Shown: positions 1 through 8,849 of the stretch, in pieces
Layout: each line of letters begins with the position of its first letter
How positions within the stretch are numbered: position 1 is the stretch's first letter
Assembly (NCBI RefSeq): GCF_003719305.1
Contig: NZ_RARC01000017.1
Coordinates: forward strand, 62,001 to 126,000
Direction: 5' to 3'
Source: Mycolicibacterium stellerae
Lineage (GTDB): Bacteria > Actinomycetota > Actinomycetes > Mycobacteriales > Mycobacteriaceae
DNA length: 64,000 nucleotides
Notes under the pieces: generated by a model
The model's database searches: none
The model's input: only the letters and a program-made list of their open reading frames with translations
What the model was told of the DNA's origin: nothing
Translations under genes and position numbers: made by a program

Positions 1-1658
1 CCGGAGTGGAACGGCTCGGTGATCAGCTGCGGGAAGAACGTCTTGCCGGTCAGCACATCGGCGTTGACGGCGGGGTCCTGCAAGGCTCCCGACGGCTCCA
101 GCAGTTCGGCGATCGGGTTGTAGCCGAGGAATGCCGCGAACAGGCTGCCGACGGGGGGCAGGTTGGCCACCTCGTGCGCGACGGACGCCGAAACTCCCTG
201 CGCTTGCAGCCCGCTGCTCATGGCCGAAGGAAGGGTGTGCGCCAGCCCGACGATCATCAGCGAGAAGAACACGCCGATCGACAGCGATGAGCCTGCGTTG
301 AAGAACGTCGCACGCACGCCTGAGGCGGCGCCGCGCTGGGCGGCCGGGACGCTGGACATGATCGCCGCGGTGTTGGGTGCGGTGAAGATGCCGCCGCCGA
401 GGCCGTTGAAGAACACCAGAACCGCGAAGAGCCAGTAGTTGAAGTTCACCGGGATCATCACCAGCGCGACGAAGGTCGCGGCCATCAGCAGCATGCCGCC
501 GACCGTGAAGGGGCGCGCACCGAAGCGGTCGGACAGCGAGCCCGCCAGCGGCCCGGCCACCAGGAAGCCCGCCGTCATGGGCAGCATGTATATGCCTGCC
601 CACAGCGGTGTCGACTCGAAGCTGTAGCCGTGCAACGGAAGCCAGATGCCCTGCAGCCAGATGATGAGCATGAACTGCAGACCGCCGCGGCCCATGGAGG
701 ACATCAGCCCGGCGAGGTTACCCATGCCGAACGACGCGGAGCGGAAGAGCCTGATATCGACCATGGGATCGGCGACCCGCAACTCGATGAAGCAGAAAGC
801 CACCAGCGACAGCAGGCCGAAGAGGATGGCGCCGAGAACATAGGGGCTCGTCCACCCGGTCGTCGACTCACCGTAGGGCTGAATGCCGTAGGTGATGCCG
901 GTCAGCAGCACCGTCAGGCCGACCCCGAAGGACAGGATGCCGGCCCAGTCGAGTCGGCCCGGCGTGCGGACGCCGAGTTCCTTCAGCGACCGGATGCTCC
1001 ACACGGTGCCGAGGATGCCGATGGGCACCCCGACCCAGAAGATCGCCTTCCAGTGCCACTCGGAGAGAAATCCGCCGATGAGCAAGCCGAGGAAGGATCC
1101 CGCGACGGCGGCCACCATGTTCACGCCGAGTGCCATGCCGCGCTGGTTCGACGGGAACGCATCGGTGAGGATCGCCGACGACGACGCCATCAGCATCGCG
1201 CCTCCGACGCCCTGCACGACCCGCCAGCCGATCAGCCACAGGGCACCGCCGCCGAGGTGAAAGGGGTCGAAGGACAACGCGACAGCCGCGAGGGTGAACA
1301 CCACGAAGCCGAGGTTGTAGATCTTCACCCGGCCGAACATGTCGCCGAGACGGCCGAACGGGACCACAAGCACGGCCGTGACCACGAGATAGCCCATCAG
1401 CATCCACAGCAGGTAACTGACGTTGCCCGGCGCCAATGGATTAAGACCGATGCCACGGAAGATGGCAGGAAGCGAGATGAGGACGATCGACGCGTTGATG
1501 GTGGCCAGCAGCGTGCCCAGCGTGGTGTTGGACAGCACCACCCACTTGTAGAAGGGGTGGTCGTGGTCCATCCGCTTGCGGCGGCGCGCGGTCTCCACGA
1601 CAGCCACGTCGGCGTCAGCCACGACTGGGGGTTTCGTCATCTCTATCTCGGTCGACAT
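1..1658 (-). CDS. MFS drug exporter, DHA2 (EmrB/QacA-like), C-terminus cut by window edge
   Basis: About 552 codons are visible and the frame is still open at base 1. The N-terminus is a charged cytosolic stretch of about 38 residues, followed by hydrophobic helices. The MFS motif A, GRLGDMFGRV, lies at residues 102-111, after the second helix. The order of helices and the length fit 14-helix proton-driven multidrug exporters of the inner membrane. The ATG at 1658 was chosen; an in-frame ATG at 1640 is also possible and neither has a strong ribosome site. It is divergent from thiD. In M. tuberculosis I recall thiC upstream of thiD, so the exporter is a local difference. The substrate cannot be told from sequence. 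Confidence 0.85.
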   Translation of the reverse strand, partial: MSTEIEMTKPPVVADADVAVVETARRRKRMDHDHPFYKWVVLSNTTLGTLLATINASIVLISLPAIFRGIGLNPLAPGNVSYLLWMLMGYLVVTAVLVVPFGRLGDMFGRVKIYNLGFVVFTLAAVALSFDPFHLGGGALWLIGWRVVQGVGGAMLMASSSAILTDAFPSNQRGMALGVNMVAAVAGSFLGLLIGGFLSEWHWKAIFWVGVPIGILGTVWSIRSLKELGVRTPGRLDWAGILSFGVGLTVLLTGITYGIQPYGESTTGWTSPYVLGAILFGLLSLVAFCFIELRVADPMVDIRLFRSASFGMGNLAGLMSSMGRGGLQFMLIIWLQGIWLPLHGYSFESTPLWAGIYMLPMTAGFLVAGPLAGSLSDRFGARPFTVGGMLLMAATFVALVMIPVNFNYWLFAVLVFFNGLGGGIFTAPNTAAIMSSVPAAQRGAASGVRATFFNAGSSLSIGVFFSLMIVGLAHTLPSAMSSGLQAQGVSASVAHEVANLPPVGSLFAAFLGYNPIAELLEPSGALQDPAVNADVLTGKTFFPQLITEPFHS

Positions 1659-1713
1659 CAAGTTCGCTTACGTATCGTTTCGGTGCAAAACACATATGTT
1701 AGCTATACAAACC

Positions 1714-1726
1714 ATTGCGGGGCAAT
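1714..1726. promoter_or_regulatory. 13-bp inverted repeat between exporter and thiD
   Basis: ATTGC-GGG-GCAAT is a perfect inverted repeat with weaker outer symmetry (ACAAA on the left, TTTGT-like on the right). It lies 56 bp upstream of the exporter start and about 40 bp upstream of the TPP aptamer. That position fits an operator for the exporter gene or a promoter element of thiD. No regulator gene is adjacent, so the assignment is inference. Confidence 0.3.
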
Positions 1727-1762
1727 TTGTGTTCCATGCGATAGCGTGAGGACGGCCTGTAA

Positions 1763-1854
1763 CCACGCGGGAGCGCGCACTTCAGCGCGCTGAGAGGACG
1801 GCTGTAACCGCCGTCGACCGTATGAACCTGACCGGGTAATGCCGGCGTAGGGAG
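1763..1854 (+). promoter_or_regulatory. TPP riboswitch (THI element) upstream of thiD
   Basis: The conserved THI-box blocks occur in the right order: ACGCGGGAG, then GCGCGCTGAGAGG, then GAACCTGACCGGGTAATGCC, then GCGTAGGGAG. ACGC at the 5' end can pair with GCGT at the 3' end to close P1. The final GGGAG is also the ribosome-binding site, 5 bases ahead of the GTG start of thiD, so TPP binding would be expected to hide the ribosome site (translational control). This is a well-known RNA family and the match is clear by eye. Confidence 0.93.
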
Positions 1855-1859
1855 TTGTC

Positions 1860-2711
1860 GTGAGTTTCCTACCTCTGACCCCCGGCGGTCAGACCCCTCC
1901 GAGGGTGATGACGATCGCAGGCTCGGATTCCGGCGGCGGTGCAGGCATCCAGGCCGATATGCGCACGTTCGCGTTGCTCGGCGTGCACGGTTGCGTCGCG
2001 GTGACCGCGGTGACCGTGCAGAACTCGATGGGGGTCAAGGGCTTCCACGAGATCCCCGTCGACGTCATCGCCGGCCAGATCGAGGCGGTGGCCAGCGACA
2101 TCGGAATACAGGCCGCCAAGACCGGGATGCTGGCGTCGTCGGAGATCATCGGGACGGTCGCCGACACCTGGCGTTCGCAGGGCTTGGCCGGTGTGGTGCC
2201 GCTGGTCGTCGACCCGGTCTGCGCGTCGATGCACGGCGACCCGCTGCTGCACCCGAGCGCGCTGGATTCCCTTCGGGGCGAGCTGTTTCCGCTTGCCACC
2301 CTGGTGACGCCGAACCTCGACGAGGTACGCCTGCTCGTCAACATCGACGTCGTCGACGACGCGTCCCAGCGCGATGCCGCCCGCGCGCTGCACGCGCTGG
2401 GGCCGACCTGGGCGCTGGTCAAGGGCGGCCATCTGCGGTCCTCCCCGGAGAGCCCCGATCTGCTGTACGACGGCACCGACTTCTACGAGTTCGGCGCGGC
2501 CCGCATCGACACCGGCGACGACCACGGCGCAGGCGACACGCTCGGGGCCGCCGTGGCCAGCGCGCTGGCGCACGGCTACACCGTGCCGGACGCGGTGGCG
2601 TTCGCAAAGTCGTGGGTGACCGAATGTCTGCGCGCCGCCTACCCGTTGGGCCACGGCCACGGCCACGGCCCGGTGTCACCGCTGTTCCGGCTCGCGCGGG
2701 GGCCGTCGTGA
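1860..2711 (+). CDS. thiD: Hydroxymethylpyrimidine / phosphomethylpyrimidine kinase
   Basis: The 283-residue cytosolic kinase phosphorylates HMP and HMP-P to HMP-PP for thiamine synthesis. The N-terminal substrate loop reads GSDSGGGAGIQAD (about residues 21-33). The ribokinase-type anion hole near the C-terminus reads HGAGDTLGAA. Here the last motif has GAGD where many ThiD enzymes have GTGC. A His-Gly repeat (HGHGHGHG) sits near the C-terminus. The GTG start is fixed by the riboswitch and the GGGAG ribosome site just ahead. Its stop overlaps the next gene by 4 bases, so the three genes to 4080 look co-transcribed and TPP-controlled. thiC is not present in the window. Confidence 0.93.
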   Translation: MSFLPLTPGGQTPPRVMTIAGSDSGGGAGIQADMRTFALLGVHGCVAVTAVTVQNSMGVKGFHEIPVDVIAGQIEAVASDIGIQAAKTGMLASSEIIGTVADTWRSQGLAGVVPLVVDPVCASMHGDPLLHPSALDSLRGELFPLATLVTPNLDEVRLLVNIDVVDDASQRDAARALHALGPTWALVKGGHLRSSPESPDLLYDGTDFYEFGAARIDTGDDHGAGDTLGAAVASALAHGYTVPDAVAFAKSWVTECLRAAYPLGHGHGHGPVSPLFRLARGPS

Positions 2712-3325
2712 GCCTCGACGACATCGCTGGTATCGCGCATTTGCCCGACGGCACGCCGAACGGCACGGTCATGCTGACCCACGGCGCGGGGGGAAGCCGA
2801 GAAGCCGTGCTGCTCAAGAAGATCTGCGAAGAATGGGCACGCCGCGGTTGGCTCGCCGTGCGCTACAACCTGCCGTACCGCAGGCGCAGGCCGAAGGGCC
2901 CGCCATCGGGGTCCGCGGCCACCGACCAGGCGGGCGTCGTCGAGGCGATAGAACTGGCCGCCACGCTGGCCACGGGTCCCGTCATCGCGGGCGGCCATTC
3001 ATACGGCGGCCGGATGACGTCGATGGCGGTTGCCGACGGCACAGCGCGCGTCGACGCGCTTACGCTGTTCTCCTACCCTCTTCATCCGCCCGGTAAACCC
3101 GAAAGGCTTCGCACCGAACACCTTCCGCGGATCGGGGCGCCGACGGTGTTCACGCACGGCACGTCCGATCCGTTCGGCTCCATCGAGGAGCTGCGCGCCG
3201 CCGCCGCGCTGATTCCTGCGTCCACCGAAGTCGTCGAGATCACCGGCGCCCGCCACGACCTCGGCTCCAAGACACTCGATGTACCGGTGCTTGCGGTGGA
3301 TGCGGCGCTACGGTTGCTTTCGTGA
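2708..3325 (+). CDS. Alpha/beta hydrolase (Tex30/KANL3-like, Rv0421c-type)
   Basis: This 205-residue protein has an alpha/beta-hydrolase layout. An oxyanion-side THGAGG motif lies near residue 22, the nucleophile elbow GGHSYGG near residue 98, an acidic residue follows in the FTHGTSDPFG segment, and the catalytic His is in ARHDLG near the C-terminus. The GTG start overlaps the thiD stop (GTGA), so it is translationally coupled to thiD and probably under the same riboswitch. The frame stays open far upstream, but that part is only a shadow of thiD. From memory the M. tuberculosis neighbour of thiD is the same kind of small hydrolase. Its substrate is unknown, and a thiamine role is suggested only by context. 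Confidence 0.8.
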   Translation: MSLDDIAGIAHLPDGTPNGTVMLTHGAGGSREAVLLKKICEEWARRGWLAVRYNLPYRRRRPKGPPSGSAATDQAGVVEAIELAATLATGPVIAGGHSYGGRMTSMAVADGTARVDALTLFSYPLHPPGKPERLRTEHLPRIGAPTVFTHGTSDPFGSIEELRAAAALIPASTEVVEITGARHDLGSKTLDVPVLAVDAALRLLS

Positions 3326-4080
3326 CCACGCCGCCGGGCTATCCTCCTCCACCCGACCAGCCGCCGCCGGGACCGTATCCCCCGCCGCCGCCACCGTCAG
3401 GCGCGTATCCCCCGCCGCCGCCAGGGGCGTATCCCGCACCGCCGTACTACCCGCCACCACAAGGCCAGTACCCGCCACCGCCGGGCCCGTACGGGCCACC
3501 GCAAGGCCAGTACGCGCCGCCTGCTCCTGGCACCAACTGGTGGGCCGTCATTTCGTTGATCTTCGGTGTCCTTGGCGGTGTCCTGATCAGCGTGGTCTGC
3601 GGCATCGTCGGGCTGAACAGGGCCAAGAAGGGCCAGGGCGGGCGCGGGATGGCGATCGCGGGTCTGGTGCTCTCGGGGCTCTGGATATTGGCGATCGTCG
3701 CCCTTGTGATCTTTCTGGTGATCTTCGACAAGGGCACCGTCAGCGCCACCGACGTGAAGGCGGGCGACTGTCTCAAGGAACTGCCCGCGTCCGGACTGGT
3801 GATCACCGTCGACACCGCGCCGTGTGGCGAACCGCACACCGGCGAAATCTTCTCGGTGATGACGATGCCCGACGGAGATTTCCCCGGCCAGTTCGCGATC
3901 GAGGAGTACCAAAACAAGTGTGCGCCTGAGCTTGCGAAGTATTCGCCCGAGGCCGCAGAGGATCCCGACGTCGGGCTGTTCGTGCTGTACCCGAGTGAGG
4001 ACTCATGGGGCCAGGGCGACCGCTTCGTCACCTGCATTGCGACCACGGAGCTGCCACGCACAGGCGCCCTCAAGAAATAA
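3322..4080 (+). CDS. Pro-rich membrane protein, DUF4190 plus Septum_form-like domain
   Basis: The 252 residues divide into three parts. Residues 1-75 are a disordered Pro/Tyr/Gly/Gln-rich tail with repeated YPPP and QGQY units. Two transmembrane helices (about 78-103 and 118-140) follow, with a Gly-rich loop containing GLNRAKKGQGG, typical of DUF4190. The exported C-terminal domain begins GDCLKELP and carries paired cysteines (CGEPHTGE, NKCAPE), which resembles the Septum_form family. The GTG start overlaps the hydrolase stop by 4 bases, making it the third gene of the thiD unit. I recall Rv0420c as a membrane protein in this position. No enzymatic motif is seen, and a cell-envelope role is likely but unproven. 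Confidence 0.75.
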   Translation: MTTPPGYPPPPDQPPPGPYPPPPPPSGAYPPPPPGAYPAPPYYPPPQGQYPPPPGPYGPPQGQYAPPAPGTNWWAVISLIFGVLGGVLISVVCGIVGLNRAKKGQGGRGMAIAGLVLSGLWILAIVALVIFLVIFDKGTVSATDVKAGDCLKELPASGLVITVDTAPCGEPHTGEIFSVMTMPDGDFPGQFAIEEYQNKCAPELAKYSPEAAEDPDVGLFVLYPSEDSWGQGDRFVTCIATTELPRTGALKK

Positions 4081-4098
4081 ATATGTACCGTTTTAAGG

Positions 4099-5586
4099 GT
4101 GACTCCGCAGCAATTTGAGGCGGTCGTCGTCGGGGCTGGATTCGGGGGAATCGGAGCCGCCATCCAGCTGAGGCGGCTCGGCTATGAAAACTTCGTCATC
4201 CTCGAACGCGCAGCCGACCTGGGTGGGACCTGGCTGGTCAACCACTACCCGGGGTTGGCCGTTGACGTCCCCGCCACCACGTACTCCTATTTCTTCGAGC
4301 CGAATCCGAACTGGTCGCGGCTGTACTCGACCGGCACGGAGATCAAGCGGTACGCCAACGACGTCGCCGACAAATACGATGTTCGCCGCCACATGCGTTT
4401 CAACACCGCAGTTGAGTCGGCAGGCTGGGACGAGGACGCGAAGGTGTGGAATATCGCGCTCGCCGGCGGCGAGACGATCGCCACCCGGATCCTCATCACC
4501 GCGACAGGATTTCTCTCACAGCCTCGGCTACCGGAGATCCCTGGCATCGGCGATTTCGCGGGCAAAATCGTCCATACCTCCGATTGGGACGACAGCTACA
4601 ACGCGGCCGGTCGGCGGATCGCGGTCATCGGCACCGGCGCGACCGCGGTGCAGCTCGTTCCCGAGCTGGCCGAGGAGGCTGCCGATCTCACCGTGTACCA
4701 GCGCACACCGATTTGGGTCGTGCCGAAGATCGACTTCCGATTCCCCGCTTGGGCCAAGCGCTTGTTTCGCCGTTTTCCATTGGTGCAGAGAGTCATTCGA
4801 GCGATCACCGATGGAATTTACGAATTCCTCATCTACACCGGCCTACACCATCGGCAGCTTTTCTTTCGCAGGCTCAACATCGGCGCGACCGACCTCGCCA
4901 AGATGCTTCGGTTCATGCAGATCCGCGACAGGGGCCTACGCGAAAAACTCACACCTGACTACGATCTCGGATGCAAACGACCGACGTTCTCGAACAGGTA
5001 CTACCGCACCTTCGCCAAGCCCAACGCACATCTACACGACAGCGGCATCGACCACATCGAGGCGGACGGCATCGTTGCCGCTGACGGCACGAAGAACGTC
5101 GTCGACACGCTGGTACTGGCTACCGGGTTCGACCTGTGGGAAGCCAACTTCCCGGCGTTCGAAATCATCGGACGTGACGAGCGCAATCTCGGAAAGTGGT
5201 GGCGTGAGAATCGCTTCCAAGCCTATCAGGGCGTGTCGATGCCATGCTTTCCGAATTTCCTCAGCCTCTCCAGCCCATATGCGTTTCTCGGGCTGAACTT
5301 CTTCAACACGGTCGAATACCAGATGCGGCTGATGGACCGGTTACTCGGCGAGATGAAGCGGCGAGCAGCCGACACCTTCGAGGTGACGGTGGAGGCCAAC
5401 GCCCAGTACCTGGACCGGATGACCAAACTGATCGGCGACTCGGTGTTCGCGGTCGGTAACTGCGCCACCTCGCGCTCCTACTACTTCAATCCGAGCGGCG
5501 AGGCGGCGCTCTTGCGACCCATGTCCGCCAGGGCCGCCATCGAAGAAGCCTCTCGATTCCCGTTGACCGACTACCAATTCGCATGA
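4099..5586 (+). CDS. Flavin monooxygenase, Baeyer-Villiger type
   Basis: This 495-residue FAD/NADPH monooxygenase has the first Rossmann motif GAGFGGIG at residues 12-19 and a second, GTGATA, near residue 176. Between them is the Baeyer-Villiger fingerprint FAGKIVHTSDWD (about 153-164), normally FxGxxxHxxxW(P/D). Such enzymes insert oxygen next to a ketone carbonyl to make esters or lactones. The substrate is unknown; mycobacteria have many. The start is the GTG at 4099, with a -10-like TACCGT 7 bases ahead and no ribosome site, so the transcript may be leaderless. The stop overlaps the following small membrane gene by 4 bases. This is the first gene of the region that differs from M. tuberculosis. 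Confidence 0.85.
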   Translation: MTPQQFEAVVVGAGFGGIGAAIQLRRLGYENFVILERAADLGGTWLVNHYPGLAVDVPATTYSYFFEPNPNWSRLYSTGTEIKRYANDVADKYDVRRHMRFNTAVESAGWDEDAKVWNIALAGGETIATRILITATGFLSQPRLPEIPGIGDFAGKIVHTSDWDDSYNAAGRRIAVIGTGATAVQLVPELAEEAADLTVYQRTPIWVVPKIDFRFPAWAKRLFRRFPLVQRVIRAITDGIYEFLIYTGLHHRQLFFRRLNIGATDLAKMLRFMQIRDRGLREKLTPDYDLGCKRPTFSNRYYRTFAKPNAHLHDSGIDHIEADGIVAADGTKNVVDTLVLATGFDLWEANFPAFEIIGRDERNLGKWWRENRFQAYQGVSMPCFPNFLSLSSPYAFLGLNFFNTVEYQMRLMDRLLGEMKRRAADTFEVTVEANAQYLDRMTKLIGDSVFAVGNCATSRSYYFNPSGEAALLRPMSARAAIEEASRFPLTDYQFA

Positions 5587-5876
5587 TTAAGTTCGAACTC
5601 GTGTCCACTGAAAGTACTGGCGGTTCGCGCCTCGCGCGGCTCGTCGGCCTCGGGATTGCCGGGGCCGGGGTCGCGCATTTCGCCAAGCCCGAATTGTTCG
5701 ACGACATCACCGGTCAGGCGTTCCCGCGCGACACCCGCAAGCACGTCTACATCGACGGCGGCATCGAAACCGCGATCGGCCTGGCGCTCACTGCGCGAAA
5801 GACCCGGCCACTGGCCGTTATCGGGTTGATCGGTTACGGCGCCTACCTGGCGGGCAACGTCGTTCGCAACCGGTAG
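5583..5876 (+). CDS. Small DoxX-like membrane protein
   Basis: This 97-residue protein starts with an ATG overlapping the monooxygenase stop (ATGA). It has a hydrophobic N-terminal segment (LVGLGIAGAGVAHF), a conserved-looking HFAKPELFDDI turn and two further hydrophobic stretches. The pattern resembles short DoxX/DUF-type membrane proteins. Tight coupling to the monooxygenase suggests a supporting role at the membrane, but no function can be stated. Its last 34 bases overlap the convergent TetR gene. Confidence 0.6.
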   Translation: MIKFELVSTESTGGSRLARLVGLGIAGAGVAHFAKPELFDDITGQAFPRDTRKHVYIDGGIETAIGLALTARKTRPLAVIGLIGYGAYLAGNVVRNR

Positions 5877-7108
5877 CGGCCAAGCAGCGCGAGGTCCAGC
5901 AACCCACCGACAGCAAGGCGCGATGCGGCGGTGTTGTCGTAATGCACCAACCTGCCCACGTCGATCACCAACGCCATAGCGGCATGCACGGCGAACCGCG
6001 CCTGCCCCACGGTCCAGTCCGAACGGATCTCGGTCAACAACCGCACCCACGATTCGACCGTCGCCCTCTGCAGATTGCGCAGGATCTTCTGGTCGGCGGG
6101 CGACATGTTCACCCGCTCGGTGTAGTAGACGTAGGCGAGTTCCGGGTGGTCGAAAGAACGCTTCACGTAGGCGTCGATCAACCCGGTCAGCGCCTGCTCC
6201 GGCCCGGTGACCACGCCGAGGATCGACGAGGCCTCCGAGGACAGCCGATCGGCCGCCCGCCGGTATATCGCGGCAAGAATGTCGTTCTTGCCGGAGAAGT
6301 ATCGGTAGATCCCTGACGTCGGCATGCCGACCGTCGACGCTATCTCCTCCATCGTGGTGTCGCGGTAGCCCTTTCGGTTGAACAGCCGCAACGACTCTGT
6401 CAGCAGCGCTTCGTATTTCGACGGGTCGACCCCCGTCGGCCTCCTACGTTGTGCTTCGGCAGCGGAACCGTCGGACAGGTCGGGCACGTCAGCGGTCGAG
6501 ATGGCGGTGGCGATTTCGCCAAGCACGGCACGAATGTGGACGGCGGGCAACTTCGCGTGATGATCGACGATGCTGCCGATCACGCTCAGCATCGACGAGG
6601 ACAGCATCCAGCGCTGTCGCCAGGACAGTTCCGGCCGAAGTGCCAACAGCGGCAGTTGAATCCGGCGGTTCACCGTCCGCATCTGGCCGTTCAGAGTGGC
6701 CTGGTCGTCGCCGCGCAGATAGCGCGCCTCCCAGCGGTAGAGCCCGCCCGACTCGCGATTGGCGAGCGCGGTTTCGGTGATCGCGGAGATCAGCCGCTGC
6801 AGCGTCTCCGCGTCGGGTTGCGCGTCCTCGGCGAACGCCGTGCATCCGACCAACTGCTCACCTAGTGCCAGCACGGCGTCGCGAAACAGGTCGTACTTGC
6901 TCGGGTAGTGCCGGTACAGCGCGGCCGCCGAAATCCCGACCCGCGACGCGATCGCCTCCATGCTGACCGCGTGATAGCCGAACGTGCTGAATGCCTCTGC
7001 GGACGCACGAGCGATCTGTGCCTTGCGGTCCTTGGGCCGTCGCCGGACGCCGCCATCTGGGATCGGCCGGCTGGGACTGATCCGCTGCTCGCGTGCGCGG
7101 CGCGCCAT
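5843..7108 (-). CDS. TetR-family regulator with two tandem HTH domains
   Basis: About 421 residues from the ATG at 7108. Two complete TetR N-terminal domains are present: one near residues 28-75 (FGYHAVSMEAIASRVGIS, then LYRHYPSKYDLF) and a second near 230-282 (KGYRDTTMEEIASTVGM, then IYRYFSGKNDIL), each followed by a helical ligand-binding region. Tandem TetR fusions are known in actinobacteria. The ATG at 7108 was chosen over one at 7138 because it begins the Arg-rich N-terminus and has a -10-like TAGGGT 7 bases upstream, fitting a leaderless message. It is convergent with, and overlaps, the monooxygenase operon, whose expression it might control. Confidence 0.82.
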   Translation of the reverse strand: MARRAREQRISPSRPIPDGGVRRRPKDRKAQIARASAEAFSTFGYHAVSMEAIASRVGISAAALYRHYPSKYDLFRDAVLALGEQLVGCTAFAEDAQPDAETLQRLISAITETALANRESGGLYRWEARYLRGDDQATLNGQMRTVNRRIQLPLLALRPELSWRQRWMLSSSMLSVIGSIVDHHAKLPAVHIRAVLGEIATAISTADVPDLSDGSAAEAQRRRPTGVDPSKYEALLTESLRLFNRKGYRDTTMEEIASTVGMPTSGIYRYFSGKNDILAAIYRRAADRLSSEASSILGVVTGPEQALTGLIDAYVKRSFDHPELAYVYYTERVNMSPADQKILRNLQRATVESWVRLLTEIRSDWTVGQARFAVHAAMALVIDVGRLVHYDNTAASRLAVGGLLDLALLGRYRLRTTLPAR

Positions 7109-7251
7109 GGCGCTCACCCTAACGGACCGGGCCAACACTTACCGGCCGACTTCTGTTGCAAAATATCGACAAAGTAATAGCTGGAATCAGAATGGCCGTT
7201 AACATAGCCGACGGGCGTAGGCATGAGCGAGGGAGACTGGAGGCCTAGGAA

Positions 7252-7590
7252 GTGCATCACTACCACCACCGCGCCTTCTACGTCGGTGTGCTCAGCGTCG
7301 CCCTGATCGCCACCGGGTTGCTCGCGCTGAACTTCCCCGTCTTCATCGACTCCTACGACCAATTCGGGTTCCAGATCAAATGCGGTACCGGATACTTCGC
7401 CAACCTGACGCAGGCGACCGAGGCCACCGGAGGCGACTACGTCGGCCACTGCGAGACCGCACTGATGCTGCGCCGTCTCTGGACGATCCCGCTGGTGGCC
7501 ATCGGCGCGAGCCTCCTCGCCGTCGTCGTCTTCGTGGCCGCCACCATTTGGGGCCGCGAGTCGGTGTTCGGAGAGGACGCCACGGCCTGA
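7252..7590 (+). CDS. Small two-helix membrane protein, unknown
   Basis: This 112-residue protein starts His/Tyr-rich (HHYHHR), then has a helix (about 8-28), an extracytoplasmic loop with two cysteines (KCGTG, GHCETA), and a second helix (about 80-103). The likely GTG start at 7252 is preceded by GGAGG at a spacing of 8. The two loop cysteines could form a disulfide. I do not recognise a family. It lies alone between a divergent TetR and the APC permease. Confidence 0.55.
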   Translation: MHHYHHRAFYVGVLSVALIATGLLALNFPVFIDSYDQFGFQIKCGTGYFANLTQATEATGGDYVGHCETALMLRRLWTIPLVAIGASLLAVVVFVAATIWGRESVFGEDATA

Positions 7591-7606
7591 CCTAGTATCA
7601 GCTCCG

Positions 7607-8827
7607 GTGAGCACGCCGGAGGAGCCCGCACTGCAACGGCGGCTCGGAATCGCGGACGCCGTGACTATCGGTCTCGGCTCGATGATCGGCGCCGGGATCT
7701 TCGTCGTACTCGGACCCGCCGCGGCTGCCGCGGGTTCGGGCCTACTCATCGCGCTGGCGGTCGCCGCCGTCGTCGCCTACTGCAATGCGACCTCGTCGGC
7801 GCGGCTGGCCGCGCTTTACCCACAGTCCGGCGGAACCTACGTGTACGGCCGCGAGCGTCTTGGCGAATTCTGGGGTTACACCGCGGGCTGGAGTTTCGTT
7901 GTCGGCAAGACAGCCTCGTGCGCGGCGATGGCGCTCACGGTCGGCGTCTACGCGTGGCCCGCGCACGCGCATGCTGTCGCCGTCGCCGCTGTCGCCGTGC
8001 TTACCGCGGTCAACTACGCGGGCATCCAGAAGTCGGCGTTGCTCACCCGGGTCATCGTCGCGATCGTGCTGGCCGTGCTCGCCGCGGTCGTGGCGGCCGT
8101 CTTCGAATCCGGTGTCGTGCGCGCACCCCTGTCGGGTTTCGACGGCAGCAGCGTCGGCGGGGTGCTGCAGGCGGCGGGCCTGTTGTTCTTCGCGTTTGCG
8201 GGTTATGCCCGCATCGCCACCCTCGGCGAGGAGGTGCGCGACCCGGCGCGCACGATCCCTCGGGCCATTCCCATCGCGCTCGGCATCACGTTGGCCGTCT
8301 ATGCGACCGTCACGGTGGCGGTCGGGCTGCAGCTGGGCGGCGACGTCCTTGCGACGTCGAGTGCGCCGCTCGCCGATGCCGTACGGGCCGCGGGCCACCC
8401 GGGTTTCGAACCCTTGATCCGCGCAGGCGCGACGGTCGCGGCGCTGGGATCGTTGTTGTCGCTGATCCTCGGCGTGTCGCGGACGACGCTGGCGATGGCC
8501 CGCGACGGCCATCTGCCGCACACCCTTGCCGCGGTTCACCCGCGCTTCGCGGTTCCACACCGCGCCGAGCTGGTCGTGGGTGTCGTCGTCGCGGTGGTCG
8601 CCGCGTTCGCAGACGTGCGGGGGGCGATCGGTTTCTCGGCGTTCGCGGTGCTGGTTTACTACGCGATCGCCAACGCGGCGGCTATCACGTTGGGCCGCAC
8701 GTTGATTCCCGTGGTTGGCCTCATCGGCTGCTTGATGTTGGCGATCCTGCTGCCGATCTCCTCGGTGCTCGTCGGAGCCGGCGTTGTGGTCGTCGGTGTG
8801 GTCGCCTACGGAATTCGACAGTTATAA
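7607..8827 (+). CDS. APC-family amino acid permease
   Basis: This 406-residue membrane protein has about 12 hydrophobic helices. The first helix carries the APC signature GLGSMIGAGIF (about residues 21-31), the unwound substrate-binding segment. A conserved SGGTYVYGRERLGEFWG stretch follows in helices 2-3. These are proton-coupled amino acid or amine importers, and specificity is not readable. The GTG start has TAGTAT 8 bases upstream and no ribosome site. The stop codon lies inside the palindrome that precedes the MarR gene, so permease and regulator are closely spaced and may be functionally linked. Confidence 0.85.
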   Translation: MSTPEEPALQRRLGIADAVTIGLGSMIGAGIFVVLGPAAAAAGSGLLIALAVAAVVAYCNATSSARLAALYPQSGGTYVYGRERLGEFWGYTAGWSFVVGKTASCAAMALTVGVYAWPAHAHAVAVAAVAVLTAVNYAGIQKSALLTRVIVAIVLAVLAAVVAAVFESGVVRAPLSGFDGSSVGGVLQAAGLLFFAFAGYARIATLGEEVRDPARTIPRAIPIALGITLAVYATVTVAVGLQLGGDVLATSSAPLADAVRAAGHPGFEPLIRAGATVAALGSLLSLILGVSRTTLAMARDGHLPHTLAAVHPRFAVPHRAELVVGVVVAVVAAFADVRGAIGFSAFAVLVYYAIANAAAITLGRTLIPVVGLIGCLMLAILLPISSVLVGAGVVVVGVVAYGIRQL

Positions 8828-8831
8828 CTGT
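8818..8831. promoter_or_regulatory. 14-bp perfect palindrome ahead of marR-type gene
   Basis: ACAGTTATAACTGT is fully self-complementary and ends 18 bases before the MarR start at 8850. It overlaps the stop of the permease gene. A -10-like TAGGCT at 8838-8843 follows directly. MarR dimers typically bind AT-rich palindromes of about this length at their own promoters, so autoregulation is the natural reading (inference). Confidence 0.6.
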
Positions 8832-8849
8832 GCAGTCTAGGCTGTCCAT

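Noticed and set aside
630-1793. A 387-codon open frame on the plus strand opposite the exporter
   Set aside because: It has no domain, is rich in charged residues, and runs through the exporter gene and into the thiD leader. The exporter is the real gene.
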